64,000 nt of DNA from Pseudomonas sp. WS 5079. Lineage in GTDB: Bacteria; Pseudomonadota; Gammaproteobacteria; Pseudomonadales; Pseudomonadaceae. The stretch lies in contig NZ_JAAQWN010000010.1 of NCBI RefSeq assembly GCF_012985465.1, forward strand, positions 1-64,000. The letters are read 5' to 3'. Positions 36,529-44,608 of the stretch are shown here, one piece after another (positions within the stretch are counted from its first letter, which is position 1; each line of letters starts with the position of its first letter). The notes under the pieces were generated by a model. That model saw only the letters and a program-made list of their open reading frames with translations. It was not told the origin of the DNA and made no database searches. Both the position numbers and the translations under genes were made by a program.

Positions 36529-37155
36529 ATGTCGAACTTAGTGACCAATGCTGGACACGCCCATGTCGATGACCATGGGCACGATGACCATCACCACGAC
36601 TCGGGCGAGATGACCGTATACGGTTTCTGGCTCTACCTGATGACCGACTGCATCCTGTTTGCATCGATCTTCGCGGTATACGCGGTACTGGTAAACAACG
36701 TAGCGGGTGGCCCATCGGGCCACGACATCTTCGAACTGAATTACGTACTGGGCGAAACCGCCTTGCTGCTGTTCAGTTCGATCACCTACGGCTTCGCCAT
36801 GCTGGCGTTCTTCCGTGGCAACAAGGCGGGCGTGCTGAAGTGGCTGGGCCTGACCTTCCTGCTCGGCCTTGGCTTTATCGCCATGGAGATCAACGAGTTC
36901 CACCTGCTGATCTCCGAAGGCTACGGCCCTAGCCGTTCCGGCTTCCTGTCGGCGTTCTTCACCCTGGTCGGTACCCACGGTCTGCACGTCACCGCCGGTC
37001 TGATCTGGATGGCGATCATGATGTACCAGGTCAACAAGCATGGCCTGACGTCGACCAACAAGACCCGCCTGAGCTGCCTGAGCCTGTTCTGGCACTTCCT
37101 GGACGTGGTCTGGATCTGCGTCTTCACCGTTGTCTACTTGATGGGGACTCTGTAA
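36529..37155 (+). CDS. cyoC: Cytochrome bo3 ubiquinol oxidase subunit III
   Basis: The 208 residues have five membrane helices (FWLYLMTDCILFASIFAVYAVL, LLFSSITYGFAMLAFF, HGLHVTAGLIWMAIMM and others) after a His/Asp-rich start (HAHVDDHGHDDHHHDSGE). Its stop overlaps the cyoD start by one base. Needed for assembly of the oxidase. Confidence 0.96.
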   Translation: MSNLVTNAGHAHVDDHGHDDHHHDSGEMTVYGFWLYLMTDCILFASIFAVYAVLVNNVAGGPSGHDIFELNYVLGETALLLFSSITYGFAMLAFFRGNKAGVLKWLGLTFLLGLGFIAMEINEFHLLISEGYGPSRSGFLSAFFTLVGTHGLHVTAGLIWMAIMMYQVNKHGLTSTNKTRLSCLSLFWHFLDVVWICVFTVVYLMGTL

Positions 37156-37490
37156 TGGCTAATGCACACTCCCATGACAGCCATGATGCGAGCCACGGCA
37201 GCGTAAAGTCTTACGCTATCGGCTTCATCCTGTCGGTGATCCTGACGATCATCCCGTTCGGCCTGGTGATGTACCCAACCTTGCCGAAGGCCACGACACT
37301 GGCCATCGTGCTGTTGTTCGCGGTGATCCAGGTGGTTGTCCACCTGTATTACTTCCTGCACCTGGATCGCTCCCAGGCCCAGCGCAACAACGTGATTGCG
37401 TTTGTGTTCACGGCCATTGTGATCCTGCTGCTGGTCGGCCTGTCGTTGTGGATCATGTTCAGCATCCACACCTACATGATGGCGAAGTGA
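37155..37490 (+). CDS. cyoD: Cytochrome bo3 ubiquinol oxidase subunit IV
   Basis: The 111 residues have three membrane helices (SYAIGFILSVILTIIPFGLVM, ATTLAIVLLFAVIQVVVHLYYF, NVIAFVFTAIVILLLVGLSLWI) after a His-rich start HSHDSHDASHG. A small subunit that helps CuB site assembly. It overlaps cyoC and lies 11 bp before cyoE. Confidence 0.95.
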   Translation: MANAHSHDSHDASHGSVKSYAIGFILSVILTIIPFGLVMYPTLPKATTLAIVLLFAVIQVVVHLYYFLHLDRSQAQRNNVIAFVFTAIVILLLVGLSLWIMFSIHTYMMAK

Positions 37491-37501
37491 GGTAAGACCC
37501 G

Positions 37502-38389
37502 ATGTCGCTCAAGCACTTTATCCAAATCACCAAACCGGGGATCATTTTCGGTAACGTGCTTTCTGTGGCAGGCGGTTTCTTCCTGGCCTCCAAGGGGCAT
37601 GTCGATCTGGCCATCTTCCTGGCGGCAATGATCGGCACTTCCCTTGTTGTGGCATCCGGTTGCGTGTTCAACAACTGCATCGACCGTGACATCGATATCA
37701 AGATGGAGCGCACCAAGAATCGTGTGCTGGTCCAGGGCCTAATCTCCCTGAAACTGGCACTGATCTTCGCGACCGTCCTCGGTGTTGCCGGCGTGGCATT
37801 GCTGTACACGGTGGCCAATCCGCTGGCGGCGTTGTTTGCCGTGATCGGCTTTGTCATCTACGTCGGCCTCTACAGCCTGTACCTCAAGCGCAAGTCGGTT
37901 CACGGCACGCTGGTGGGCAGCCTGTCGGGGGCGATGCCGCCGGTGATTGGTTATGTCGCTGTGACCAATAGCTTCGACATGGCTGCGCTGGTGCTGCTGG
38001 TGATGTTCAGCCTGTGGCAGATGCCGCACTCCTACGCCATTGCGATCTTCCGTTTCAACGATTACCTGGCGGCTTCGATTCCGGTATTGCCGGTCAAGCG
38101 CGGCATCCAGGTGGCGAAGAAACACATCCTGCTCTACATCCTGGCCTTCCTCGTGGCGACCTTGATGTTGACCTTCAGTGGCTACGCCGGCATGAGCTAC
38201 CTCGCCGTCGCCGCGGCCATGGGCATGTACTGGTTGTACATGGCCTGGACCGGCTACAAGGCGGTGGATGACACTGTCTGGGCGCGCAAGTTGTTCGTCT
38301 TCTCGATCTTCACCATCACGGCCTTGAGCGTGATGATGTCCCTGGATTTCCAGGTGCCGAAAGAGTTGCTGCTGACTTACGCCCACTGA
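37502..38389 (+). CDS. cyoE: Protoheme IX farnesyltransferase (heme O synthase)
   Basis: Makes heme O for the oxidase. The 295 residues have about nine membrane helices and the prenyltransferase Asp motif in NNCIDRDIDIKMERTKNR (about residues 55-72), with LKRKSVHGTLVGSLSGAMPPVIGY typical of CtaB/CyoE. It is the last gene of the cyo operon and is followed by a terminator. Confidence 0.97.
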   Translation: MSLKHFIQITKPGIIFGNVLSVAGGFFLASKGHVDLAIFLAAMIGTSLVVASGCVFNNCIDRDIDIKMERTKNRVLVQGLISLKLALIFATVLGVAGVALLYTVANPLAALFAVIGFVIYVGLYSLYLKRKSVHGTLVGSLSGAMPPVIGYVAVTNSFDMAALVLLVMFSLWQMPHSYAIAIFRFNDYLAASIPVLPVKRGIQVAKKHILLYILAFLVATLMLTFSGYAGMSYLAVAAAMGMYWLYMAWTGYKAVDDTVWARKLFVFSIFTITALSVMMSLDFQVPKELLLTYAH

Positions 38390-38404
38390 GTTGGGATGCA
38401 ATGA

Positions 38405-38440
38405 AAAGCCCCGCCTTCGAGAGAAGCGCGGGGCTTTTTT
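38405..38440 (+). terminator. Intrinsic terminator of the cyo operon
   Basis: Stem AAAGCCCCGC/GCGGGGCTTT with loop around cttcgagagaagc, followed by a T-run. Confidence 0.9.
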
Positions 38441-38460
38441 GTGGGGGTGGTTTGGTATGA

Positions 38461-38776
38461 GTACATATCCATTTCTGCGGTAACGGCGGCCTAGGGTTCC
38501 GCCCTGACGGCGGCTCACTTTGGAAAAGCCCCAAAGTAAGCAAAGGGCTCTTGCCCCACCACTCGGTGCCTCGCCTAGGCTCGGCATGCCCGCAGTCAGG
38601 CATTGCTCCGTGGGCCCGCCGCGATCGGCCATCCATGGCCGTGTCGCGGCTACCCCGGCATCCATGCCGGGGTGCCCACTGCGCAATACCTGCCTGCGGC
38701 CATCGTGGTTTAACGGGGCGCCTGAGATCAAAAGCAACAGCAAAACCAGAGCGCGGAGCTGCTTACCTGTGGGAGC
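38461..38776 (+). repeat. Dispersed repeat of about 320 bp, copy B
   Basis: Second copy of the block at 22410-22740 in the same orientation, with the same hairpin ACCCCGGCAT-cc-ATGCCGGGGT and the same ending next to a REP unit. It fills most of the 484-bp gap after cyoE. No gene is supported in it. Confidence 0.85.
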
Positions 38777-38856
38777 GGGCTTGCTCGCGAAAGCGGTGTA
38801 TCAATCAACAAATAAGTGACTGACACTGCGCATTCGCGAGCAAGCCCGCTCCCACA
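38768..38856. repeat. REP inverted pair
   Basis: Facing units tgtgggagcgggcttgctcg and cgagcaagcccgctcccaca between the dispersed repeat and the gene at 38874. Confidence 0.85.
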
Positions 38857-38873
38857 TTTAGAGGGGGTAGGGC

Positions 38874-39578
38874 TTATTGCTGGGCGATGCTGTAACCGTC
38901 AAACGCAGTCTGCTGTTGCAGCGCGGTGACGATGCTCTTGCGCGTCAAAGGCTGCTCGACACCGGAGTTATCCACAAAGCTCTCACTCTCAAGCTCCGCT
39001 TCATCCCCTTCGCCCACAAAGCTGAACCCCAAAAACTCCAGCGCCTCGCGGTCTACATTGAGCTTGGAGCGCGGCGTGCGCAGCGGCAGGGTTACGCTGA
39101 TCCCGTCCTTGCTGATCACAAACACTTCCAATTCCTTCTTCGCCCGCGCGGCCTTGCCCTTGCCGGCGCTCGGGTTGCTGATGGCCTGGTGGGTCTGGTT
39201 CAGCACCTTGAGTGCCAGGCCATACACCAGTTCCTGGAACTCGGGGTCGTCCTTGAAGCTGGACAGGATGCGGCTGATCGAAAACTTGCTGCTCAGGTCT
39301 TCCAGGGCGGCGTTGTCGGCCGCTTCGGCGTCCTTGAGCTGTTTGAGCTGGCCCATCAGGTCGTAGGCCTGGTCATCGTCGAAGGCGTCGTGGGCCTGGC
39401 GGATGGCGATGCGCAATTCGCGGATCTGGTCGCTTTCCTTGGAGGTATGGAACGCGTCCAGCACCATTTCACTGATGTTCTTGGCCGCTGGCACATGCTG
39501 TGAAAGATTGATGGCGTTTTCGTATTCAGCTTTGGATTGCAAGGTGACTACGGATTCTTCAGTACGGGAATCGGACAT
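38874..39578 (-). CDS. Conserved-looking protein of unknown function
   Basis: The 234 residues are acidic and mostly helical in the first half (IRELRIAIRQAHDAFDDDQAYDLMGQLKQLKDAEAADNAALEDL), with a Lys/Ala-rich linker (GKGKAARAKKELEVF) and a beta-rich end (VISKDGISVTLPLRTPRSKLNVDREALEFLGFSF). No signal peptide, membrane helix or catalytic motif is seen. Codon use is host-like. It is read in the same direction as the CobW gene but 108 bp away, so linkage is unclear. I do not recognise the family. Confidence 0.7.
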   Translation of the reverse strand: MSDSRTEESVVTLQSKAEYENAINLSQHVPAAKNISEMVLDAFHTSKESDQIRELRIAIRQAHDAFDDDQAYDLMGQLKQLKDAEAADNAALEDLSSKFSISRILSSFKDDPEFQELVYGLALKVLNQTHQAISNPSAGKGKAARAKKELEVFVISKDGISVTLPLRTPRSKLNVDREALEFLGFSFVGEGDEAELESESFVDNSGVEQPLTRKSIVTALQQQTAFDGYSIAQQ

Positions 39579-39685
39579 TGAAATTTCACTACTTCTGTAA
39601 GCGGGGAGACGAAAAAGCGTCGGGCATTTTCAAGGGCCAGGGTAGCAAGGTCAAGGCGGCACTCTGCCTTCATCGTCATCCGCGT

Positions 39686-40603
39686 CTACAGGCCCTGTAT
39701 CTCTTGCAGTTGTGTCTCCAGCCGCTCCCGTAGCTCGCTGCCGCGTCGGACGATGAACACCAGTTGCGATGAATCCTGCGCATGCTCGCCGCCGGCCAGG
39801 GTGAACTGGCTGCGGTTGCCCACATGTTGCAACCAGAAGGGTTGGTCGTTGCCCTGTAAATGCACCAGGCCTTTGAGGCGGAACAAATCCTTGGGCAGTT
39901 GCCCCAGCCAATCGCGCAGGGCTTTGGCCGGCAGGGCCTGGGTGCCCTGCCAGGTCCAGCTTTCGAACAGTTCGTGGTGCGGCGCCGGCACCGGCGTCAG
40001 GCCGTTGCGTGGGTTGCGTTCGCCCAGCAGCAGGGCGTCGGGGATCTGCGCCTGGACGGTACTGATCACCCGCGTACGCGCTCCGATCTCGGTGCGCAGG
40101 CGCTGCAGTTCGGCGGCGCTGACCAGATCGGCCTTGTTCAATAGCACCAGGTCGGCACACGCCACCTGAGCGCGGGACAAGCGCGCGAATTCACCTTCCA
40201 GGGTGCTGTAGCCGCTGGCGTCCACCAGGGTGATCACCGTATCCAGGTACAGGTGCGCCTTGAGTTGTGGATAACCCAGGGTTTGTACAATGCGTTGCGG
40301 GTCGGACACGCCGCTGCACTCGATCACGATCCGATCCAGGCGTGGGCGCATCTGGCTCAGGCTCACCAGTTGCGCCAGCAGGTCCTCTTGCACGGTGCAG
40401 CAGATGCAGCCGTTCTGCAGGCTGAACACGGCGTCGGTGACTTCGGCGATGATCGCCGCATCGATATTCAGCTCGCCGAAGTCATTGACGATCACCGCCA
40501 TGCGCCCATGTTGCGGCTGCTGGGCGATACGGTTGAGCAGGGTGGTCTTGCCTGCGCCGAGAAAGCCCGAGACTACCGTGACCGCAATACGCTCGCTATT
40601 CAT
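39686..40603 (-). CDS. CobW/COG0523-family GTPase, putative metal chaperone
   Basis: The 305 residues have Walker A GFLGAGKTTLLNRI, the metal-binding GCICC motif (NGCICCTVQEDL), Walker B-like RIVIECSGVSDP and NKADL, and a C-terminal CobW_C domain (GLVHLQGNDQPFWLQHVGNR). Members deliver zinc or another metal to target proteins. The ATG at 40603 overlaps the amidohydrolase stop (ATGA), so the two were one operon, and the amidohydrolase could be the metal client. The prophage in that gene probably cuts off their shared promoter. Confidence 0.88.
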   Translation of the reverse strand: MNSERIAVTVVSGFLGAGKTTLLNRIAQQPQHGRMAVIVNDFGELNIDAAIIAEVTDAVFSLQNGCICCTVQEDLLAQLVSLSQMRPRLDRIVIECSGVSDPQRIVQTLGYPQLKAHLYLDTVITLVDASGYSTLEGEFARLSRAQVACADLVLLNKADLVSAAELQRLRTEIGARTRVISTVQAQIPDALLLGERNPRNGLTPVPAPHHELFESWTWQGTQALPAKALRDWLGQLPKDLFRLKGLVHLQGNDQPFWLQHVGNRSQFTLAGGEHAQDSSQLVFIVRRGSELRERLETQLQEIQGL

Positions 40604-41374
40604 TCGATCACCGGCGGCAGGCCTTGCCACACGGCTTGCAGCGCCGTGCCTTCAAAAGTGTTGAGGCGGTCGTACACCGGCCGCCCATCGACCAGGGTCA
40701 GCAGCACCTGGGTCTGGTGGATGTAGTTGCGCGCGGGCTGGGCGAACAGGTCGCGGTCGATCACGATCAGGTCGGCGCACTTGCCCACCTCCAGGCTGCC
40801 GGTGGAGTGCTCCAGGCCCATGGCGTGGGCGCCGTTGAGGGTCGCCACTTGCAGTGCCTGCTCCAGGGTGATCGGCTCGCCGAAGCAGTCCGGTTCCTGG
40901 TTCCAGGGGTTTTGCCGGGTGACCATGGTTTCCAGGGCCAACCACGGGTCAATCGAGGCCACCGGCCAGTCGGTGCCCATCACCGCCAGGCCGCCTTCGG
41001 CCAGCACGCCTTTGAAGTCGTAGATGCGCTTGAGGCGCTCGGCGCCGTAACCGGAGCGGGCGCCGCTGGCAAACGGCGTCGGGTACCAGGCAGCCGGGGA
41101 GAACTCGGCGATCACGTTCAGCGCCTTGAAGCGCTTGAGGTTGCCCGGATGTAGCAGGGTGCTGTGGGCACATTGGTGACGAATGCCGCTGTCACCGTTG
41201 ACCCGCCGCGCCTCGGCTACCGCATCGAGAAATACATCGGAAGCGCCGTCGCCGGTGCAATGGGCGATCACCCGCAGGCCGCGCCGGTCCATGTCCACCA
41301 CCATGTCGGTGATATGTTCCGGGGTCAGGTTGAGCTTGCCGCGCCAGGTGGAGTCGGCTGCCCAGGGGGTCATC
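40600..41374 (-). pseudogene. YtcJ-like amidohydrolase, 5' part removed by prophage insertion
   Basis: The remaining 258 codons encode the C-terminal half of a metal-dependent amidohydrolase: VIAHCTGDGASDVFLDAVAE, RHQCAHSTLLHP, VMGTDWPVASIDPWLAL and LEVGKCADLIVIDRDLF. The normal family length is about 550-600 residues, and the N-terminal metal-site HxH is absent. Family similarity starts at MTPWAADSTWRGKLNL; upstream the frame runs about 20 codons into the prophage end, then to an ATG of phage origin. The missing 5' part should lie beyond the prophage right end, outside this window. Confidence 0.85.
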
Positions 41375-41449
41375 TGTTTAGGACTGGGATAAATACTAGG
41401 GGGAGTGTGAGGTAAACCCGAGATACTCCGGGACATGGTGGTACATGGT
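41375..41449. other. Proposed prophage left end
   Basis: Begins TGTTTAGGACTGGGATAAAT; Mu-family ends start with TG. Repeated short words follow (ACATGGTG twice, at about 41432-41450). They could be transposase-binding sites. The boundary is inferred from where amidohydrolase similarity stops and is uncertain by a few bases. Confidence 0.5.
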
Positions 41450-41496
41450 GAGCGGAGTTCTGAAATAGAGTTGCAGCCAGTGCAATTTGAAATAGC

Positions 41497-41522
41497 CCCC
41501 GATCAGTTGCCGTTGACCGGGG
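41497..41522 (-). terminator. Possible terminator of the leftward early operon
   Basis: CCCCGATCA ... TGACCGGGG forms a 9-bp stem with one mismatch and an 8-nt loop, 38 bp after the mor stop on the minus strand. The following sequence (gctatttc) is only weakly T-rich. Confidence 0.45.
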
Positions 41523-41559
41523 TTAGCATACCTTCGATGAGGCCAGCCTGTCCTGCCAT

Positions 41560-41928
41560 TTACTCCTTTTCCAACGTGTCTTCAGGCGGTTCGAATAGGT
41601 CACGCTGATTACGAGCGATGATTGCCAGGCGCATGCGCTTAACCACCTTGTAAACCAGCTGAACAGAAACACCATGTTTAGTTGCAACCTCGTGGTGATT
41701 GCGACCAGTCCAGTCGTCGTAGATCTTTTGGTGCAGTCTCGAAGCTTGAATGCTTACGCCCTTGGGCACATAGACCACCTGGCCACCCCAGAGGTGGGCA
41801 AAAAGCGTGGTGATTTCCACGCTCGTCGCTTCGGCCAGTTCAATGCTCACGCCCAAGCTTTCCTGGATCACCTTAGCCATCGGCTCGATGGTTTCACTTA
41901 AAAGATCAGTACCTCGTATTGTGCTCAT
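41560..41928 (-). CDS. mor: Mor family transcription activator
   Basis: The 122 residues match the Mor/C family: SIELAEATSVEITTLFAHLWGGQVVYVPKG (dimer domain and beta-strand), then a C-terminal helix-turn-helix HHEVATKHGVSVQLVYKVVKRMR. In Mu, Mor turns on middle genes and the related C turns on late promoters; here only one such gene is seen, so it may do both jobs. ATG 41928 overlaps the gemA stop (ATGA) and follows GGGGAGAG; an upstream ATG is less likely. It is the last gene of the leftward operon. Confidence 0.9.
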   Translation of the reverse strand: MSTIRGTDLLSETIEPMAKVIQESLGVSIELAEATSVEITTLFAHLWGGQVVYVPKGVSIQASRLHQKIYDDWTGRNHHEVATKHGVSVQLVYKVVKRMRLAIIARNQRDLFEPPEDTLEKE

Positions 41929-42365
41929 GACTGGACTCTCCCCATCCATTGTTTCAGGTTCTCAATGACTCGGCTCGCCTGGGCGGTGTTCAGCCACTGC
42001 AGCGCTGACACACGAGTCATGCTCTGTACGAACTTGGCCAGAGCTGCCTCGGAGGGGTCGCGCACCGCTCCCAGGCCGTGCAGCTCCAACCACAGTGATC
42101 GGATCTTCTTCGATTGAATGTCGTCGGCCAGCGGCCGCTTCTGCTGTTTGTTTGGACGAACCTTGAAACCCTTTAGCTTGAGCTGTTCCAAAACCCTGAG
42201 CAGGTTTGTAACGCTCAGATCAGCGGTGGACGTTGCGCCGTCCAAACCCTTCATACCAGCTAGCATCAGGCGATAGGTGTCATCTTCCATGCGTAGCTCA
42301 CGTCGGGCGACATGGATCAGCTTGATCAAGCGCAGGCGGTTCGGGTTGGAAGGCGCGGATTTCAC
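41925..42365 (-). CDS. gemA: GemA-like regulatory protein (Mu gp16 family)
   Basis: The 146 residues begin NPNRLRLIKLIHVARRELRMEDDTYRLMLAGM, the usual start of the Mu gp16/GemA family (DUF1018), and end with QWLNTAQASRVIENLKQWMGR. GemA modulates host gene expression in Mu. It has a GTG start that overlaps the preceding stop (GTGA), with GAGG upstream, so it is translationally coupled to its neighbours. Confidence 0.88.
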   Translation of the reverse strand: MKSAPSNPNRLRLIKLIHVARRELRMEDDTYRLMLAGMKGLDGATSTADLSVTNLLRVLEQLKLKGFKVRPNKQQKRPLADDIQSKKIRSLWLELHGLGAVRDPSEAALAKFVQSMTRVSALQWLNTAQASRVIENLKQWMGRVQS

Positions 42366-42547
42366 TTGTCACCTCTCTGCATCGAACGTGCGTTGCTGCA
42401 CTGTTGGTTATGAGCAGCGTGAATCCGTTGCCGAATCTTGCTGCACTTAGTGTGGTTGCCGGTATTGCGGGGGCGCTTGCACTGATCGCAGATCGCCATG
42501 AACTCCAGTACACCGGCTGAAAGTTTCCCTGTGCTGGTCATGCCCAT
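42362..42547 (-). CDS. Small Cys-rich phage protein, possible zinc finger
   Basis: The 61 residues contain CDQCKRPRNTGNHTKCSKIR and later AAHNQQC. The spaced Cys/His set could bind one zinc ion, but no family is recognised. Neighbours overlap on both sides (ATGA and GTGA junctions), which supports translation. The SD GGAG is 8 nt before ATG 42547. Confidence 0.6.
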   Translation of the reverse strand: MGMTSTGKLSAGVLEFMAICDQCKRPRNTGNHTKCSKIRQRIHAAHNQQCSNARSMQRGDK

Positions 42548-42759
42548 TTCAGACGCTCCATCAGTTCAATTGCAGCCTGCTGCGGATCTTCAATGTCGCC
42601 GTAAGACAACTCACGGATGAAGTCCTCCATAGCAAGCTTCTCGTCGAGGGCATGACCCGAAGACCAAGCGGCCACTCGCAGCTCGCCAATTACCCGAGGA
42701 ACTTCGCCACCCATGCCTTCAACCACCAGGGTGTCGAACTTCGTTTCCATGACATCCAT
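42538..42759 (-). CDS. Small phage protein of unknown function
   Basis: The 73 residues begin MDVMETKFDTLVVEGMGGEV and end YGDIEDPQQAAIELMERLKWA. Acidic and helical, without a recognised motif. ATG 42759 was chosen because GGGGGT lies 7 nt upstream; a TTG two codons earlier overlaps the previous stop. Kept because it fills the operon without gaps. Confidence 0.6.
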   Translation of the reverse strand: MDVMETKFDTLVVEGMGGEVPRVIGELRVAAWSSGHALDEKLAMEDFIRELSYGDIEDPQQAAIELMERLKWA

Positions 42760-42761
42760 TT

Positions 42762-43454
42762 TCAAACCCCCATGGTCAAGCGTGCGCGAGGTTGGTGATT
42801 CACGGCCTGGTGCAGTTGAGCGGATTTACCAGCTTCATAACCGGCATCACTGGCGCCTTCGTTACGCGCTTTAACCTTACGACGCTTGATATCAACGCTC
42901 TGCAGATCGGGATGGTGTTTCTGCATGAAGGCTTCAATTGCCTCGGCGATGTTGTCTTCCACACCTGCGAATGCCTGAATTTTGCTGTGTACGGCGTCCA
43001 GCCAGCCATTGGCGAAGGCATCCCCTCGGGCGACTTTGGTAGATCGCTTGCAACGCTTTTGGGTGTCCAGAAAGTCACGACGGGCTTTCTGCAACTGGCG
43101 CCCCAGCACTTGGTATGCGTAGCCAGCAAGCTCTGGCGCCGCTGAGCAGCCAACAAAGATGAAGCGGGCCGCACTCCATCGAGGGTTGGAAATAATGATC
43201 ATGGTGCCGAATGCATCTGCGCAAACTTGGGCAAGTCGCACACGCCACACAGGTGGAGAACCTTCAGAGCCGGCAAGGATCGTGTGTTCGCTAGCCATGC
43301 TGGCAAGTACATCACCCACCTCCAGGTTGTACATTTCCATCAGCTTGTGGGCTTGGCGTAATGCGATTTCAGCTTCGTGGGGGTTGCTGGTTTTGGACTT
43401 CGCCATTTCCAGACACTTTTTGATTTTTTCAAGAGTGCGGTTGTTAGTGTCCAT
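42762..43454 (-). CDS. DUF2786 domain protein
   Basis: The 230 residues start with the DUF2786 pattern TLEKIKKCLEMAKSKTSNPH and EAEIALRQAHKLMEMYNL (residues 5-45), which looks like a small nucleic-acid-binding helical domain, followed by FGTMIIISNPRWSAARFIFVG and a long helical part. Function in transposable phages is unknown. ATG 43454 is preferred (GAGG 9 nt upstream); earlier in-frame ATGs overlap the previous gene. Confidence 0.75.
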   Translation of the reverse strand: MDTNNRTLEKIKKCLEMAKSKTSNPHEAEIALRQAHKLMEMYNLEVGDVLASMASEHTILAGSEGSPPVWRVRLAQVCADAFGTMIIISNPRWSAARFIFVGCSAAPELAGYAYQVLGRQLQKARRDFLDTQKRCKRSTKVARGDAFANGWLDAVHSKIQAFAGVEDNIAEAIEAFMQKHHPDLQSVDIKRRKVKARNEGASDAGYEAGKSAQLHQAVNHQPRARLTMGV

Positions 43455-43455
43455 G

Positions 43456-43989
43456 TCACTCATCCTCGCCTGTGTCATCGTCGATGATCTCGGTCATCGT
43501 CAGTGGAAACTTGCTAAAGAGATCGAGCGCCATGGCGCACCCAGCTTTAAAGCCCTTACGTTCGTCACCCAACAGTTCGACCTGATGCCCGTTTACCCCG
43601 CGCAACACCAGTTCGGTATCCGCAGGTGCCTGCACAATCATCTGTAGCTTCTGGATGCGGCTCGTGTGCCATTGCTGGAGCAAGTCGATGATTTTCGCGA
43701 CTTCAGGGTCGTGAACGTCTGCTGTTACTTGATCGGTCGTGTCGCGTGACCTGCAGAGGGACGATTTGTCATTTTTTGTGCCCAGCCATTGATGCTTGAG
43801 TTCCTCAAGTTGTTCGGCAATAGCATCAACCTGATCTGGCTCGCCATGAAGAATCGCAACCACGTAGCTCTGGCCTGACTCCAGCTCCAGGTGAACAACG
43901 TCAAAGGTGTCCTTTGTATTGGCCTCTGCATCTTCAAGCAGATCGAACAGTGTCGTTTTGGGCCATTTCATCGAAGTTAGAAGGCCCAT
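43456..43989 (-). CDS. Phage protein of unknown function
   Basis: The 177 residues include LFDLLEDAEANTKDTFDVVHLE, GQSYVVAILHGEPDQVDAIAEQLEELKHQW and MTEIIDDDTGEDE at the end. It is acidic, with no membrane segment and no recognised family. The start (MGLLTSMKWPK) is two bases from the end of the preceding gene; an open frame extends upstream into that gene. It is part of the early leftward operon. Confidence 0.6.
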   Translation of the reverse strand: MGLLTSMKWPKTTLFDLLEDAEANTKDTFDVVHLELESGQSYVVAILHGEPDQVDAIAEQLEELKHQWLGTKNDKSSLCRSRDTTDQVTADVHDPEVAKIIDLLQQWHTSRIQKLQMIVQAPADTELVLRGVNGHQVELLGDERKGFKAGCAMALDLFSKFPLTMTEIIDDDTGEDE

Positions 43990-43990
43990 A

Positions 43991-44608
43991 TCACACCACC
44001 GCCAGGTCGAGAGGGATTGCCTTGTAGTTGTCTGAGTCGCCGATCCGCTCATAAACACGGATGTACACGGCGCTGCCCGAGACCATGATGGAGTCCTTCA
44101 CCGCCTGCATGGCTGCCTTCCAGTTGTCGTCGTCGATCTCCAACCGCAGCAGGTCCAGCACGTCAGAAGTTTTGATCTGACCGTTGCGGTTAGGACTAAA
44201 GGTACGGTCGACAATGGCCATCAAGTGGTCGTCAGCGCCTTTGCTCCAGGCGCGGATGCAGTCGTAGACCAAGACCTTGGCGACCTCCATTTCTTCCGTG
44301 AACGTCAGGCGGTCTGCATATGAACGCTGTACTTTGAACTTGCCGTCATAGGTCGCGATGGTGACATTGCCTTTCTTGCCACCCATCGTTACGCCATAAC
44401 GCTCACCGGCAATACTGATCAAGTCGGCTACATCACCGAGCGCTTTCTTCTTGAAGTTTTTCAGCGCCAGGCTCAGTGCTTTGGCTTCGTCAGTAAGTTC
44501 GCGGGCAACCTGGTCGCGAAGCTTGTCGTGGTCACGGACCTGGCTTACCGGGACGAGATGGCCGACTGCGTTGCGAACGAAGCCTTCAGGGATATTGATG
44601 TCAGACAT
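43991..44608 (-). CDS. DUF3164 family phage protein
   Basis: The 205 residues start DINIPEGFVRNAVGHLVPVS, a DUF3164 landmark, and contain KKALGDVADLISIAGERYGV and GNVTIATYDGKFKVQRSYAD. It is common in transposable phages after the A and B genes; its role is unknown. AAGGAG stands 9 nt before ATG 44608. An upstream ATG is in frame but inside the previous gene. Confidence 0.83.
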   Translation of the reverse strand: MSDINIPEGFVRNAVGHLVPVSQVRDHDKLRDQVARELTDEAKALSLALKNFKKKALGDVADLISIAGERYGVTMGGKKGNVTIATYDGKFKVQRSYADRLTFTEEMEVAKVLVYDCIRAWSKGADDHLMAIVDRTFSPNRNGQIKTSDVLDLLRLEIDDDNWKAAMQAVKDSIMVSGSAVYIRVYERIGDSDNYKAIPLDLAVV

